Below, one piece after another: positions 1-8,683 of a DNA stretch of 64,000 bases. A program made the translations under genes and the position numbers. The notes beneath the pieces were generated by a model that worked only from the letters and a program-made list of their open reading frames with translations, made no database searches and was not told the DNA's origin. Where the stretch lies: assembly GCA_018993265.1 (NCBI GenBank), contig JAGKSW010000010.1, positions 1 to 64,000 on the forward strand, in the 5' to 3' direction. Positions within the stretch are counted from its first letter, which is position 1; each line of letters starts with the position of its first letter. The stretch is from Nostoc sp. TH1S01. Its GTDB lineage: Bacteria > Cyanobacteriota > Cyanobacteriia > Cyanobacteriales > Nostocaceae.

Positions 1-548
1 CACATTATCCTTTAAGTGACACCAAGGGACTTCCTGAATGTGCGACTTATGTAAGAGTTCCAACGATTGCTGCGGCACGGCAAATGAAAGAACGCATTCG
101 TAATTTGACTAATGAAGATGCCCTAGTAGTTGTGTCTAGGGACGATGATCCCAATTCAACTTCTAACTCTAGGTCAGGGCAAGATCCCAGTGAACAGATT
201 GAACAGTTTGCAGCAGAAACTGGACACAGTGCGCGGTCTTGGATCATTGGAGTGGGAATGTTAGGTGAAGGGGTTTCCATCAAACGGCTAAAATATCGCA
301 TTCATGCCACAAATATTCGTGCCATTCTGTCATTTATGCAAGATTTAGGGCGTTTGTTGCGTTGTTTTCCTGAAAATACTCCTGAACCTGTAGAAACACT
401 AATTCCGGCTCATCCACAGTTGATACAGTTAGCTGTCAGTGCCTTGGATGAAATTGCTCATGTAGTAAGGGAAAAAGAAGAAAATGAAGGTAGCAATCTG
501 AACAGCATGATCAAGCAGTCAGAGCTTTTTTCGTCTCAGATGGTATAG
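1..548 (+). pseudogene. SF2 helicase, C-terminal part, cut by window edge and probably frameshifted
   Basis: The reading frame is open from base 3, so the gene begins upstream of the window. The protein carries what look like helicase motif V (GEGVSIKRL, bases about 260-290) and motif VI (QDLGRLLR, about 338-361), as in DEAD/DEAH or restriction-type superfamily 2 helicases. It ends at a TAG at 546-548, just after a run of six T at 526-531. The frame one base back is open from 494 and continues with helicase-tail-like sequence. I infer that a one-base loss in the T run broke a longer gene. A natural stop here is the alternative. The gene sits beside transposition remnants, so it may be transposon cargo. 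Confidence 0.6.
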
Positions 549-1102
549 CGTCCGGGATTGGTAAAGATTTAGCTTTTGTTGACCAAATTCCTAACTTTAT
601 CAAAGAAATCATTGATAACAAGTTGTGGGAGTGTCTTTATGTAGCAAAGGGAGTTGTCACCCCTTACTACTGTCGCTATGTCAAAGCAACAGATTCTGAA
701 AATTTTCGAGCATTTATCACTGCAAAGCGTCCTAATGGGCTAGAAACAAGTGTAGAAACAATAGATCGGGTGCTACAGGCAGACTTAGAAGTAAAACGGA
801 AGTTTCGAGCGATTATTTATGAATCTCGTCAGGGAGAGCGAACTGACTTGTTAGATGAAACTTCTTATAGTCACTATAAGAAGTTAGATAACTCTATTGG
901 AGAAATCCAGCAAGCCCGCATTCGAGCTGCAAACCGTGCAGCAGAAGCCATTCCAGAAATTGCTGAATTACTAGACCGTGGATTAATAGCTATAGATGTT
1001 GCAGCACAACTAGGCCGTGACATAAAAGACCCCGAAAACCTTACAGCAGAAGAACGAGAATATGTAGACAAGCGGGATTTAATCGGAATTCGACTTAGGT
1101 AG
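494..1102 (+). pseudogene. Helicase continuation, closed by an in-frame TAG
   Basis: This frame overlaps the end of the preceding helicase piece. It has no ATG near its beginning; the first plausible start is a GTG or ATG-like codon well inside, at about 623. The protein is soluble, rich in charged residues and resembles the tail of a large helicase. It ends at TAG 1100-1102. Reading through that TAG, the same frame stays open to 1891. The simplest reading is one original gene carrying a frameshift near 530 and a nonsense codon at 1100. No known domain is recognised in this part. Confidence 0.5.
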
Positions 1103-1891
1103 TACATATATACTAACCCAATTCCTGAAGATGAGGACAGGGAGCCGGCTTATAGTCGAGAAATTAATAACTTTGTTAAAGACCAACTTGGGATTAAAGA
1201 CCGTTCCAAGCCTGTGCGAATGGACAATCCCAAAAAAGCTGCTGAGAAACTACTTCAGTTTTATCAGAGAGATAAGCTTCAAGAGTTAATCACGCATTTA
1301 AGGCAGGGTTTAAACGTAAATACTGATAGCCAAGAGCCAGTTAGGGAGCATTCTAATCACCACCAAAATAGCCAAAATTTTTCGGAACTGTCTCTTTATA
1401 AAGATTCTGTCCCTTCTAGTGACATTCAAGACACTAATGGTACGCAAGCGCATAAAAATCAACCTGCCTCTGACGAAGAACAATTAACAACTCAACAAGC
1501 TGAATTGGATGAATGGGTAAGAACAGGAAAATTACCTACGACGCTCTCAAAATTGACATCAGGTTTAGATTCTGATACCAAAACCAACTTACCTCTCTTG
1601 AAACCTGCACCTATCGACAATCGCACATCAGAGTTTGCCGATACTTACAAAATTACGAAGCGTGAAACAACAGAACTGCAAACCCCAGATCCAAATATGG
1701 AACTGACCGCAGATGAACTTGCAGAAAGATTGCAGGTGAAACCAGCTACACTTCGCTCCATCTTTAATAAAAACAAAGAAAAATTTTCTAGATGGACAAA
1801 AAAACACGACCCAGATGGCATTGCTTGGCAGCGCACTGATGTGAAAAAAGGACGCTGTTGGTTGTTTGTTCCTATAAATCAAGCCACCTAG
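1103..1891 (+). pseudogene. Continuation of broken helicase gene, C-terminal HTH-like region
   Basis: This is in the same frame as the preceding piece and separated from it only by TAG 1100-1102. An internal ATG at 1214 would give a 225-residue protein if translated separately. The middle is low in complexity and polar (Ser, Asn, Gln, Thr). The last 60 residues, starting near ELTADELAERLQVKPATLR, look like a small winged-helix or MerR-like DNA-binding fold ending in WLFVPIN. I cannot assign a function. The stop overlaps a 9-bp inverted repeat (1884-1892 with 1904-1912) that could act as a terminator. Confidence 0.45.
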
Positions 1892-1912
1892 TCATCATTA
1901 ATTACTAGGTGG
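1884..1912. terminator. 9-bp inverted repeat between cargo and tns remnant
   Basis: CCACCTAGT at 1884-1892 is the exact reverse complement of ACTAGGTGG at 1904-1912, with an 11-nt loop. It overlaps the stop codon of the broken helicase gene and lies just before the ATG of the tnsA-like remnant at 1918. No T run follows, so termination is only a guess. An operator for the former tns operon is the other possibility. Confidence 0.3.
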
Positions 1913-1917
1913 GATTC

Positions 1918-1998
1918 ATGCTGTCAAAAGCAGAGTTTGAAGCTTGGTGTTATCGCCTTAATGTTTCTCAGCAAACTCAAAGTACAGGAATTTTTTGA
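1918..1998 (+). pseudogene. tnsA-like transposase subunit, first codons only
   Basis: An ATG at 1918 opens a 26-codon frame beginning MLSKAEFEAWCYRLNVSQQT. From memory this resembles the first residues of TnsA-type endonuclease subunits of cyanobacterial Tn7-like and CRISPR-associated transposons. The frame stops at TGA 1996-1998. Sequence from about 1975 on belongs instead, in the next frame, to a TniQ-like protein. This suggests a deletion that removed the rest of tnsA, tnsB, tnsC and the front of tniQ. The match is short, so identification is tentative. Confidence 0.5.
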
Positions 1999-2591
1999 AG
2001 GAAACATATCCGCCTTTGCTCGTATGCTCAAAATTTCCAAAAACAAAGTTTGGATGTGGCAGATCGGGAAAGTTTTGCCAGAACTAAATGTAATTTTAAA
2101 GTTATACGCTTCAGGTGTCTGTGCTTGATTTTTTGACTCAAGACACTGTTAAGGTGGATTCTCTGCACTGTTCTGCTATCCCTAAAAAGCAGACATTAGA
2201 TTGCAGTGCAAACAAACTGGAAGTAAAATTCGATAGCGATCGCGCTCAACAGTTGCTTGGAGATTTGCTTCAAAAGAATGAGCAACCGCTACCCATGACA
2301 GCAGTAGCCAAGCCACTTGGATATTCTAAGCGAGTTCTTTATAGGCATTTCCCGGAGCTATGCCGAGCAATTTCAGCCCACTATATTAAGTATATGAAGG
2401 AATCTCGCGTGAAACGAATTGAACAATGTTGCGAGGAGGTGAAACAGGCTATTCAGCAATTTAACTCTGAAGGTATTTATCCTAGTGAAGCAGCTATTTC
2501 CCAGCTATTGGCTAAACCAGGATGTTTTCGTGACAAGGAAGTTCGCATTGCTCTTAAAGCCGCAAAAAGAGAAATTGGTTTGAACGCATAA
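1970..2591 (+). pseudogene. TniQ/TnsD-like transposon protein, C-terminal remnant with a frameshift
   Basis: Two overlapping frames together read like the C-terminal half of a TniQ/TnsD target-selection protein. The first (to about 2104) contains GNISAFARMLKISKNKVWMW, a helix-turn-helix-like stretch. The second continues from about 2103 as LQVSVLDFLT and runs to the stop at 2589-2591. It contains a second HTH-like unit, AKPLGYSKRVLYRHFPELC. A one-base indel near 2102-2106 would join the two. The N-terminal zinc-finger half of TniQ is absent. TniQ/TnsD proteins choose the insertion site, and many cyanobacterial ones direct insertion next to tRNA genes, which fits the tRNA-Ala 96 bp downstream. 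Confidence 0.65.
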
Positions 2592-2666
2592 CCTTGCCGT
2601 TCTTAATTAGAAGCATAAGCTTGCCGTTGCGGTAAAGTTATGGGTAAAGTCATACAAAAACTGACA
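2586..2666. repeat. Candidate Tn7-like transposon end with direct repeats
   Basis: A 16-bp direct repeat, GCATAA(C/G)CTTGCCGTT, occurs at 2586-2601 and 2613-2628 with one mismatch. GGTAAAGT occurs at about 2631-2638 and 2643-2650. Tn7-type ends carry repeated TnsB-binding sites and finish in ACA; here TGACA ends at 2666. This is 20 bp from the 3' end of tRNA-Ala. The position, right after the TniQ remnant, is what makes the call attractive. The exact boundary is a guess. Confidence 0.35.
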
Positions 2667-2686
2667 ATAAATATTTAATGTAAATA

Positions 2687-2759
2687 TGGAGCTAAGCGGA
2701 TTCGAACCGCTGACCCCCTCAATGCCATTGAGGTGCTCTACCAACTGAGCTATAACCCC
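2687..2759 (-). tRNA. tRNA-Ala (anticodon GGC)
   Basis: The reverse strand folds as a full cloverleaf. The acceptor stem is GGGGTTA with TAGCTCC (two G-U pairs), followed by discriminator A. The anticodon stem CCTCA/TGAGG encloses the loop ATGGCAT, giving anticodon GGC. The T-loop reads GGTTCGAATCC. CCA is not encoded. Its 3' end faces the transposon remnant. Confidence 0.95.
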
Positions 2760-2855
2760 GAAGAGCCATTGTTAATTTTGCCTTAATAATTTATTTCTTG
2801 TCAAGTCTTATCTTGAGAATGCCCACAAAATGCCTAGTTTATTACCCAGCACTGC

Positions 2856-3047
2856 CTATGAAACTTTCAGTAAGTAGGTCATACAGTGTCCCATGAGAAA
2901 GTACACTACCAACATGGCAGCCGCTGCCAGAGCTACTAATGTCCCTGCCAACATCAAAGAAAATTCTTTGTTCTCGTAAGCTTTCTCCATGAGGTGAAGT
3001 GACCATGCCACCAGTGCTACATCAAATAATAAAATAGGAATCAACAT
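2856..3047 (-). CDS. Small two-helix membrane protein, hypothetical
   Basis: This encodes a 63-residue protein starting MLIPILLFDVALVAWSLHLM. It has two hydrophobic helices (about 2-18 and 30-52) joined by a short charged loop (EKAYENKEF). No function is recognised. Proteins of this size and pattern are common as conserved unknowns in cyanobacteria. It lies between tRNA-Ala and hisF, all on the reverse strand, but is too far from either to infer an operon. Confidence 0.6.
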   Translation of the reverse strand: MLIPILLFDVALVAWSLHLMEKAYENKEFSLMLAGTLVALAAAAMLVVYFLMGHCMTYLLKVS

Positions 3048-3152
3048 ATTTCTTAATATTTATTAATACTTATAAACCAATATTAACATCGTTTTCAAGA
3101 ACTGGATTCAATTTGGATGGCAGTCACTGGGATTTTAATGATGTCTTTCGGC

Positions 3153-3926
3153 TTAGAAGTACAAGCGTACAGGTATGTCTCGCTCGCGCAAATAATTCTT
3201 AATTTCCGAGACGCTCAATTGTCCGTAGTGTAGTAATGACGCTAACAATGCGGCTTCGGCTTTACCTTCAGTTACCGCTTGGTAGATATGTTCACAATTG
3301 CCTGCACCCCCGGAGGCAATAACTGGAATTTGTACTGCATCAGCGATCGCTCTGGTTAACTCTAAGTCATAGCCTGCTTGAGTACCATCTGCGTCCATAC
3401 TTGTAACTAACAGTTCGCCTGCACCACGTTGTTCAACTTCAACAGCCCATTTGAGAGCATCTAAACCTGTGTTTTCCCTCCCACCACGTACATAAACATC
3501 CCAGCCAGGATTTTGGGGATCGGCTCTGCGTCTGGCATCAATAGCAACTACTATGCACTGATTACCAAAGCGATCGCTTGCCCGATTAATCAAGTCTGGG
3601 TCACGTACTGCCGCAGAGTTAATACTAACCTTGTCGGCTCCAGCCCGTAACAAAGCTTTAACATTTTCTAAGGTTTGAATACCGCCGCCTACAGTCAGTG
3701 GAATAAAGACCTGCTCTGCGGTGCGGTAAACAACATCCAGAATTATATCTCGGTCTTCATGAGTCGCTGTAATATCCAGAAATACTAACTCATCTGCCCC
3801 AGCATCGTTATAAACCTTCGCTAACTCAACCGGGTCGCCTGCATCTTGGAGATTAACAAAGTTAACTCCTTTTACAACCCGTCCCGCCTTCACATCCAAG
3901 CAAGGTAAGATCCTTTTAGACAACAT
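3153..3926 (-). CDS. hisF: Imidazole glycerol phosphate synthase, cyclase subunit HisF
   Basis: HisF is the TIM-barrel cyclase of histidine synthesis. It uses ammonia from HisH to turn PRFAR into imidazole glycerol phosphate and AICAR. The 257-residue length is normal. The catalytic aspartates are in place: Asp11 (LPCLDVK) and Asp130 (VVAIDARR). The phosphate-binding loops (VGGGI near 80, SGGAG near 205) are present. The gene is divergent from ruvB with a 157-bp gap. No other his gene is beside it, as is usual in cyanobacteria, where his genes are scattered. Confidence 0.97.
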   Translation of the reverse strand: MLSKRILPCLDVKAGRVVKGVNFVNLQDAGDPVELAKVYNDAGADELVFLDITATHEDRDIILDVVYRTAEQVFIPLTVGGGIQTLENVKALLRAGADKVSINSAAVRDPDLINRASDRFGNQCIVVAIDARRRADPQNPGWDVYVRGGRENTGLDALKWAVEVEQRGAGELLVTSMDADGTQAGYDLELTRAIADAVQIPVIASGGAGNCEHIYQAVTEGKAEAALLASLLHYGQLSVSEIKNYLRERDIPVRLYF

Positions 3927-4083
3927 AATAAATACTCAACTCCTTCCTTCATTGCCCGGAATTTAAATTTTAAATTGGTACGTGTATTCCCAAACCAAAA
4001 TTTTCGCATCTGAGGTTTATTCTCAAGTATTGCGATATCGATGGTGAGCAACCAGTCCCCAAGTCAAAGTGAATAGCTGAATT

Positions 4084-5184
4084 ATGGCGATAATCTCCTC
4101 GAAAAAACAGCCTCCCGAACCCAACAAACAACCCAAGGAGCAGCGAGAATCAATAAAAGCATCTTCCCAAGACAAAATTTTGCAACCCGAAGCCGCTTTT
4201 GATGAACAAGGAAAGCCAGAAGAGACTATCCGACCGCAGCGATTTGCCGATTACATCGGGCAGAAAGACTTAAAGGATGTGCTAGAAATTGCCATCAAAG
4301 CCGCAAAATCACGGGGTGAAGTGCTGGATCACTTGTTGTTATACGGCCCGCCAGGATTGGGTAAAACGACAATGGCAATGATTTTAGCATCGGAAATGGG
4401 GGTTAACTATAAAATTACGAGTGCGCCAGCGTTAGAACGTCCTAGAGATATTGTTGGGTTATTAGTAAACCTTAAACCCGGAGACATCATATTTATTGAT
4501 GAAATTCATCGTCTTTCGAGGATGACTGAGGAAATTCTCTATCCAGCTATGGAGGATTATCGCCTAGATATTACCATTGGCAAAGGTACCAGCGCCCGGA
4601 TTAGAAGTTTGCCCCTGGCGAAATTTACCTTAGTGGGAGCGACAACCCGCGTTGGTGCGTTGACTTCACCTTTACGCGATCGCTTTGGCTTGGTGCAGAA
4701 GTTACGCTTTTATGAAGTGGATGAACTGAGTCAAATTGTTCTCCGCAGTTCGCAACTATTACAAACCAACGTTACACCCGATGGCGCAACAGAAATTGCC
4801 CGTCGTTCACGAGGTACACCACGTATTGCCAACCGATTACTTAAAAGAGTACGTGATTTTGCGGAAGTTAAAAAACAGGCAGAGGTTAACGAAAGCGTTG
4901 CGGCAGAAGCACTAGAACTATTCCAAGTTGATCCTTGTGGATTAGATTGGACAGACAGAAAAATGCTCAGTGTAATTATTGAGCAGTTTAATGGTGGCCC
5001 TGTGGGTTTAGAAACTATCGCCGCAGCCACAGGTGAAGATCCGCAAACCATTGAAGAAGTTTACGAACCTTACTTAATGCAGATTGGCTATTTAAGCCGC
5101 ACACCACGCGGTCGCATTGCTACTAAAGCTGCATATAAGCACATGAATTTTACGCCACCCAATGAGCAGCTGTCTCTTTTGTGA
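4084..5184 (+). CDS. ruvB: Holliday junction DNA helicase RuvB
   Basis: RuvB is the AAA+ motor that, with RuvA, drives branch migration during recombination and repair. The 366 residues include a polar N-terminal extension of about 45 residues. Walker A is GPPGLGKT (88-95), Walker B is DEIH (139-142), sensor 1 is ATTR (186-189), and the arginine-finger region is LRDRFG (about 197-202). A winged-helix domain follows at the C-terminus. The long N-terminal tail is typical of cyanobacterial RuvB. ruvA and ruvC are not nearby. Confidence 0.97.
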   Translation: MAIISSKKQPPEPNKQPKEQRESIKASSQDKILQPEAAFDEQGKPEETIRPQRFADYIGQKDLKDVLEIAIKAAKSRGEVLDHLLLYGPPGLGKTTMAMILASEMGVNYKITSAPALERPRDIVGLLVNLKPGDIIFIDEIHRLSRMTEEILYPAMEDYRLDITIGKGTSARIRSLPLAKFTLVGATTRVGALTSPLRDRFGLVQKLRFYEVDELSQIVLRSSQLLQTNVTPDGATEIARRSRGTPRIANRLLKRVRDFAEVKKQAEVNESVAAEALELFQVDPCGLDWTDRKMLSVIIEQFNGGPVGLETIAAATGEDPQTIEEVYEPYLMQIGYLSRTPRGRIATKAAYKHMNFTPPNEQLSLL

Positions 5185-5274
5185 TGTGAATTAACTGAGT
5201 GCGATCGCATAATCACGCTGTGGAGGATGTGGGATGATGCGATCGCAGACTAAAACAAACACATAGAATGGTTC

Positions 5275-6117
5275 ATGCGCCGAGACTCGATTTTTTACAA
5301 ACTATTTCAACAATCCCCCAGCTTATTATTTGAATTATTGACAAATACACCCAACAATGCAAATGCTTATCGGTTTGATTCGGTAGCTGTCAAAGAACCG
5401 AAATTTGAAATCGATGGCGTATTTCTCCCTCCAGAAAATGAAGGTGCTGGGGTTGTGTATTTTTGCGAGGTACAGTTTCAGAGAGACGAAGAACTTTATG
5501 AAAGGGTATTTGCAGAATCCTCGCTATATTTCTACCGCAATCGTCTCAGGTTCAGCGATTGGCAAGCAGTTATTATCTATCCATCACGCAGCATTGAACA
5601 AGCTGATATTTATCCTCATCGCACTCTACTGAACGGAGAACAAGTCCATCGGGTGTATTTAGACGAGTTAGGAGATATTCGTCAATTACCATTATGGGTA
5701 GCGTTAATGGTGCTGACGACAGTAGAGCCAGAACAAGCACCAGCAGAAGCTAGGTATTTGTTAACCAGAGCTAGTCAAGAAGCATCTCAAAAGGCGAGTC
5801 GCGCCATAATAGAGATGATTACGACCATCATGGTGTACAAATTTGAAATCTTAAGTCGAGCCGAGGTAGAGTCGATGTTAGGAATAACGCTCCAAGAAAC
5901 AAGAGTTTACCGTGAAATCAAAGAAGAAGGACGAACAGAAGAAGCTGCTAACTTAATTAGCCGACAATTAACTAAGCGGTTTGGACAGTTATCAGATGAA
6001 ATGCGTTTGTCAATTTCTGGTTTACCTTTACCTGTTCTGGAAGATTTGAGCGAAGCACTGTTAGATTTTGGTAGCCTTGCGGATGTGCAGGTTTGGTTAG
6101 AAGCGGTGGGAAAATAA
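5275..6117 (+). CDS. Rpn family recombination-promoting nuclease / DUF4351 protein
   Basis: This 280-residue protein opens RRDSIFYKLFQQSPSLLFEL, the typical beginning of the Rpn/DUF2887 family (PD-(D/E)XK nuclease fold). The candidate metal-binding set is Asp47 (FEIDGVF) and Glu65-x-Gln67 (FCEVQFQ). The C-terminal 60 residues (LISRQLTKRFGQLSDEMR) match the DUF4351 tail common in cyanobacterial members. The family is linked to DNA cleavage and RecA-independent recombination, or to abandoned transposase functions. Nostoc genomes hold many paralogues. It appears intact and stands alone after ruvB. Confidence 0.85.
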   Translation: MRRDSIFYKLFQQSPSLLFELLTNTPNNANAYRFDSVAVKEPKFEIDGVFLPPENEGAGVVYFCEVQFQRDEELYERVFAESSLYFYRNRLRFSDWQAVIIYPSRSIEQADIYPHRTLLNGEQVHRVYLDELGDIRQLPLWVALMVLTTVEPEQAPAEARYLLTRASQEASQKASRAIIEMITTIMVYKFEILSRAEVESMLGITLQETRVYREIKEEGRTEEAANLISRQLTKRFGQLSDEMRLSISGLPLPVLEDLSEALLDFGSLADVQVWLEAVGK

Positions 6118-6226
6118 ACTACAGGACTTTTGATTTTTGCCTTGTTGTACTAGCTTGCTGTCTGAGACAGTTTTCGCCATGATAAATTGTGGAATCTCCA
6201 CCGCAGATAGACACAGGTAAACCCAG

Positions 6227-7033
6227 ATGATTAAGTTAATTAGTGTTGTTCTTTGTCTGTTACTTGTGTTTGGCTGGGGTCAACCAGTCATGGCACAATC
6301 CCAACAACCCAACTTTACACCAGAGGAATTGCAACAAGGGGATGAGTGGGCAAATCAAGCATTTGCAGCGACAAATCAGGGTGACTTTGCCACGGCTGAG
6401 AAATACTGGACAAAAATTATTGAGAAATTTCCGACGAATGCGGGTGCATGGAGTAATCGCGGAAATTCGCGGGTGAGTCAAAATAAGCTGCAAGAGGCGC
6501 TAGCAGACTACAACAAAGCTGTAGAATTGGCTCCGAATGTGACAGATCCTTATTTGAATCGGGGTACAGCTTTAGAAGGTTTGGGCAGATGGGATGATGC
6601 GATCGCAGACTATAACCACGTTTTAGAATTAGATCCAAAAGATGCAATGGCCTATAACAATCGTGGTAATGCCAAAGCTGGTTCCGGAAAATGGGAAGAT
6701 GCGATCGCAGATTATAAAAAATCTACCGAAGTTGCACCCAATTTTGCCTTTGCCCGTGCTAATTATGCGATCGCCTTATACGAAACTGGTAAAATCGAGC
6801 AAGCAATCCGCGAAATGCGAAATATTGCCCGGAAATATCCCAAATTTGCCGATGTGCGTGCTGCTTTAACCGCCGCTTATTGGGTAAACGGACAAAAAGG
6901 TGAAGCCGAAAGTAACTGGGTAGCAGCTTATGGCTTGGATAACCGTTACAAAGATATCAACTGGGTGAAACATATCCGCCGTTGGCCGCCTAGTATGGTA
7001 GCTGCTTTAGATAAGTTCTTGAAATTACAGTAG
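6227..7033 (+). CDS. Secreted tetratricopeptide-repeat protein
   Basis: This 268-residue protein has a signal peptide (MIKLISVVLCLLLVFGWGQP, cleavage probably after VMAQ near residue 25). At least three consecutive TPR units follow, at about residues 45-180 (AWSNRGNSRVSQNKLQEALADYNKA and similar). TPRs are protein-protein docking surfaces. Export places it in the periplasm or thylakoid lumen. HIP1 octamers fall inside the repeats, encoding the DAIADY segment. No partner is suggested by the neighbours. Confidence 0.85.
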   Translation: MIKLISVVLCLLLVFGWGQPVMAQSQQPNFTPEELQQGDEWANQAFAATNQGDFATAEKYWTKIIEKFPTNAGAWSNRGNSRVSQNKLQEALADYNKAVELAPNVTDPYLNRGTALEGLGRWDDAIADYNHVLELDPKDAMAYNNRGNAKAGSGKWEDAIADYKKSTEVAPNFAFARANYAIALYETGKIEQAIREMRNIARKYPKFADVRAALTAAYWVNGQKGEAESNWVAAYGLDNRYKDINWVKHIRRWPPSMVAALDKFLKLQ

Positions 7034-7129
7034 GTAATTTTTTCACCCGCTTTTACTCGCCTATATCCATGAGTAACCTTTTTCTGGTATACATTACATC
7101 AACCTTGTAATTACACCAGAAACAAAAAT

Positions 7130-8407
7130 ATGACTCACTATGGATTAATCTGCCCAGCATCAACGGGTCATCTTAACACGATGCTTCCACTAGGGAAAGA
7201 ATTGCAACAAAGGGGTCATCGTGTTACTTTATTTGGTTTTCTGGAAGCTGAAGCTAGAACACTCGCAACCGGATTAGAATACTGTGCTATTGGTCAAGCT
7301 GAGTATGCGCTGGGAGCATATACAGAAGCCTTAGCTAAGTTAGGACAGCTTAGTGGACGTGCTGCATTGCAATATACTGTTACGTTACTTAGGGATAGAG
7401 CAGTTACTATGCTGAGGGAAGCACCTGCTGTCATCAAAAGTGCAGGTGTAGAAGCACTACTTATAGATCAAGTTTTAGGAGAAGGAGCAGCGATCGCAGA
7501 TGTCTTAGGGCTGCCTTATATTACTGTTTGTAGTGCAGTAGTACTTAATAGAGAAGATAGCGTCCCCCCGTTCATGACTAACTGGGACTATAACCCAGCT
7601 TGGTGGGCAAAACTACGTAATAAAGCAGGTTATCAGTTATTGGATCGCATCGCCAAACCAATTACAGAATTGATTGATGAGTATCGTCGAGATCACAATT
7701 TAGCTACTGATTCTAATCCTAATAAACGCTATTCCTCACTAGCTCAAATCAGCCAACAACCTGCGGAATTGGAATTTCCTAGACAAAATTTACCTCAATG
7801 CTTCCATTTCACAGGGCCATATCACAGTTCAGTTGGTCGAGATGCAGCTGATTTCCCATTTGAAAAATTGACTGGACAAACCTTAATTTACGCTTCAATG
7901 GGAACTATCCAAAATCGTTTGTTAGAAGTTTTTAACACTATTGCCGAAGCCTGTAAAGATTTCGATGCTCAATTAGTAATTTCTCTGGGAGGTTCTGCAA
8001 GTCCTGAAGTTTTACAAGGACTACCTGGAAATCCTTTAGTTGTTGGTTATGCACCTCAACTGGAATTGCTTCAAAAAGCCAACCTAACTATTACTCACGC
8101 AGGAATGAATACTACCTTGGAATGCTTAACAAATGGTGTGCCAATGGTTGCAATTCCGGTTACTAATGATCAACCAGGGATAGCAGCACGTATCGCTTGG
8201 TCTGGATGTGGTGAGGCTATACCCCTGAAGAAAGTAACTGTTTCTAAACTGCGAAATGCTGTTCAAAAAGTATTAACGAATGATTCTTATAAAAACAATG
8301 CTTTAAGATTACAAGCGGCAATTAAGCAGGCTGGAGGAGTTAGTCGAGCAATTGATATTGTGGAACAGGCTGTAAATACAGGAAAACCTGTTTTGAGAGA
8401 AATATAG
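7130..8407 (+). CDS. MGT-type glycosyltransferase (GT1, GT-B fold)
   Basis: This 425-residue protein resembles the macrolide/UDP-glucuronosyl transferase-like enzymes. The N-terminus GLICPASTGHLNTMLPLGKE is the acceptor half of a GT-B fold. The C-terminal donor site reads LTITHAGMNTTLECLTNGVP followed by VTNDQPGIAARI. Such enzymes move a sugar from UDP-sugar onto small hydrophobic acceptors such as carotenoids, sterols or macrolides. The acceptor here is unknown. The next genes, a sulfotransferase and a P450, also modify small molecules, but they are separated by repeats and do not form an operon. Confidence 0.85.
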   Translation: MTHYGLICPASTGHLNTMLPLGKELQQRGHRVTLFGFLEAEARTLATGLEYCAIGQAEYALGAYTEALAKLGQLSGRAALQYTVTLLRDRAVTMLREAPAVIKSAGVEALLIDQVLGEGAAIADVLGLPYITVCSAVVLNREDSVPPFMTNWDYNPAWWAKLRNKAGYQLLDRIAKPITELIDEYRRDHNLATDSNPNKRYSSLAQISQQPAELEFPRQNLPQCFHFTGPYHSSVGRDAADFPFEKLTGQTLIYASMGTIQNRLLEVFNTIAEACKDFDAQLVISLGGSASPEVLQGLPGNPLVVGYAPQLELLQKANLTITHAGMNTTLECLTNGVPMVAIPVTNDQPGIAARIAWSGCGEAIPLKKVTVSKLRNAVQKVLTNDSYKNNALRLQAAIKQAGGVSRAIDIVEQAVNTGKPVLREI

Positions 8408-8412
8408 ACATT

Positions 8413-8519
8413 TATAGGAGTCTGGTTTAATTTCCAAATTTACTTGTGTAGAAAGGGAGTGGGAAAGAAGCCTTGGCTGAATGTACTGATTTTTTGCCAA
8501 ATCAAATACGAGTCCTGTA
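8413..8519. mobile_element. MITE-like element, copy A (diverged)
   Basis: This is a 107-bp segment with imperfect 20-bp terminal inverted repeats (14 of 20 match). It shares internal text with two other copies in the window, notably AAAGAAGCCT and TGTACTGATTTTTT. It has no coding capacity. It lies just past the glycosyltransferase stop. It is the most diverged of the three copies, so probably the oldest. Confidence 0.6.
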
Positions 8520-8683
8520 TCAATATCATTAATCGCATTGCATGATGCTGGAGATTAAGTGAAGCTGAAGCAATATGGCATTGCAATATTGGTTTATTGG
8601 TCTAAGTAGTGGCACCTATCTCACTGTATCTGCTTGCTGAACAGTGAATTATCACAAAAAAGTTGTTATTTAAAATTAATCAA

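Noticed and set aside
526-531. T6 run as a programmed frameshift site
   Set aside because: The zero-frame codons (CTT TTT TCG) do not form an X XXY YYZ heptamer, and a second lesion downstream favours simple decay.
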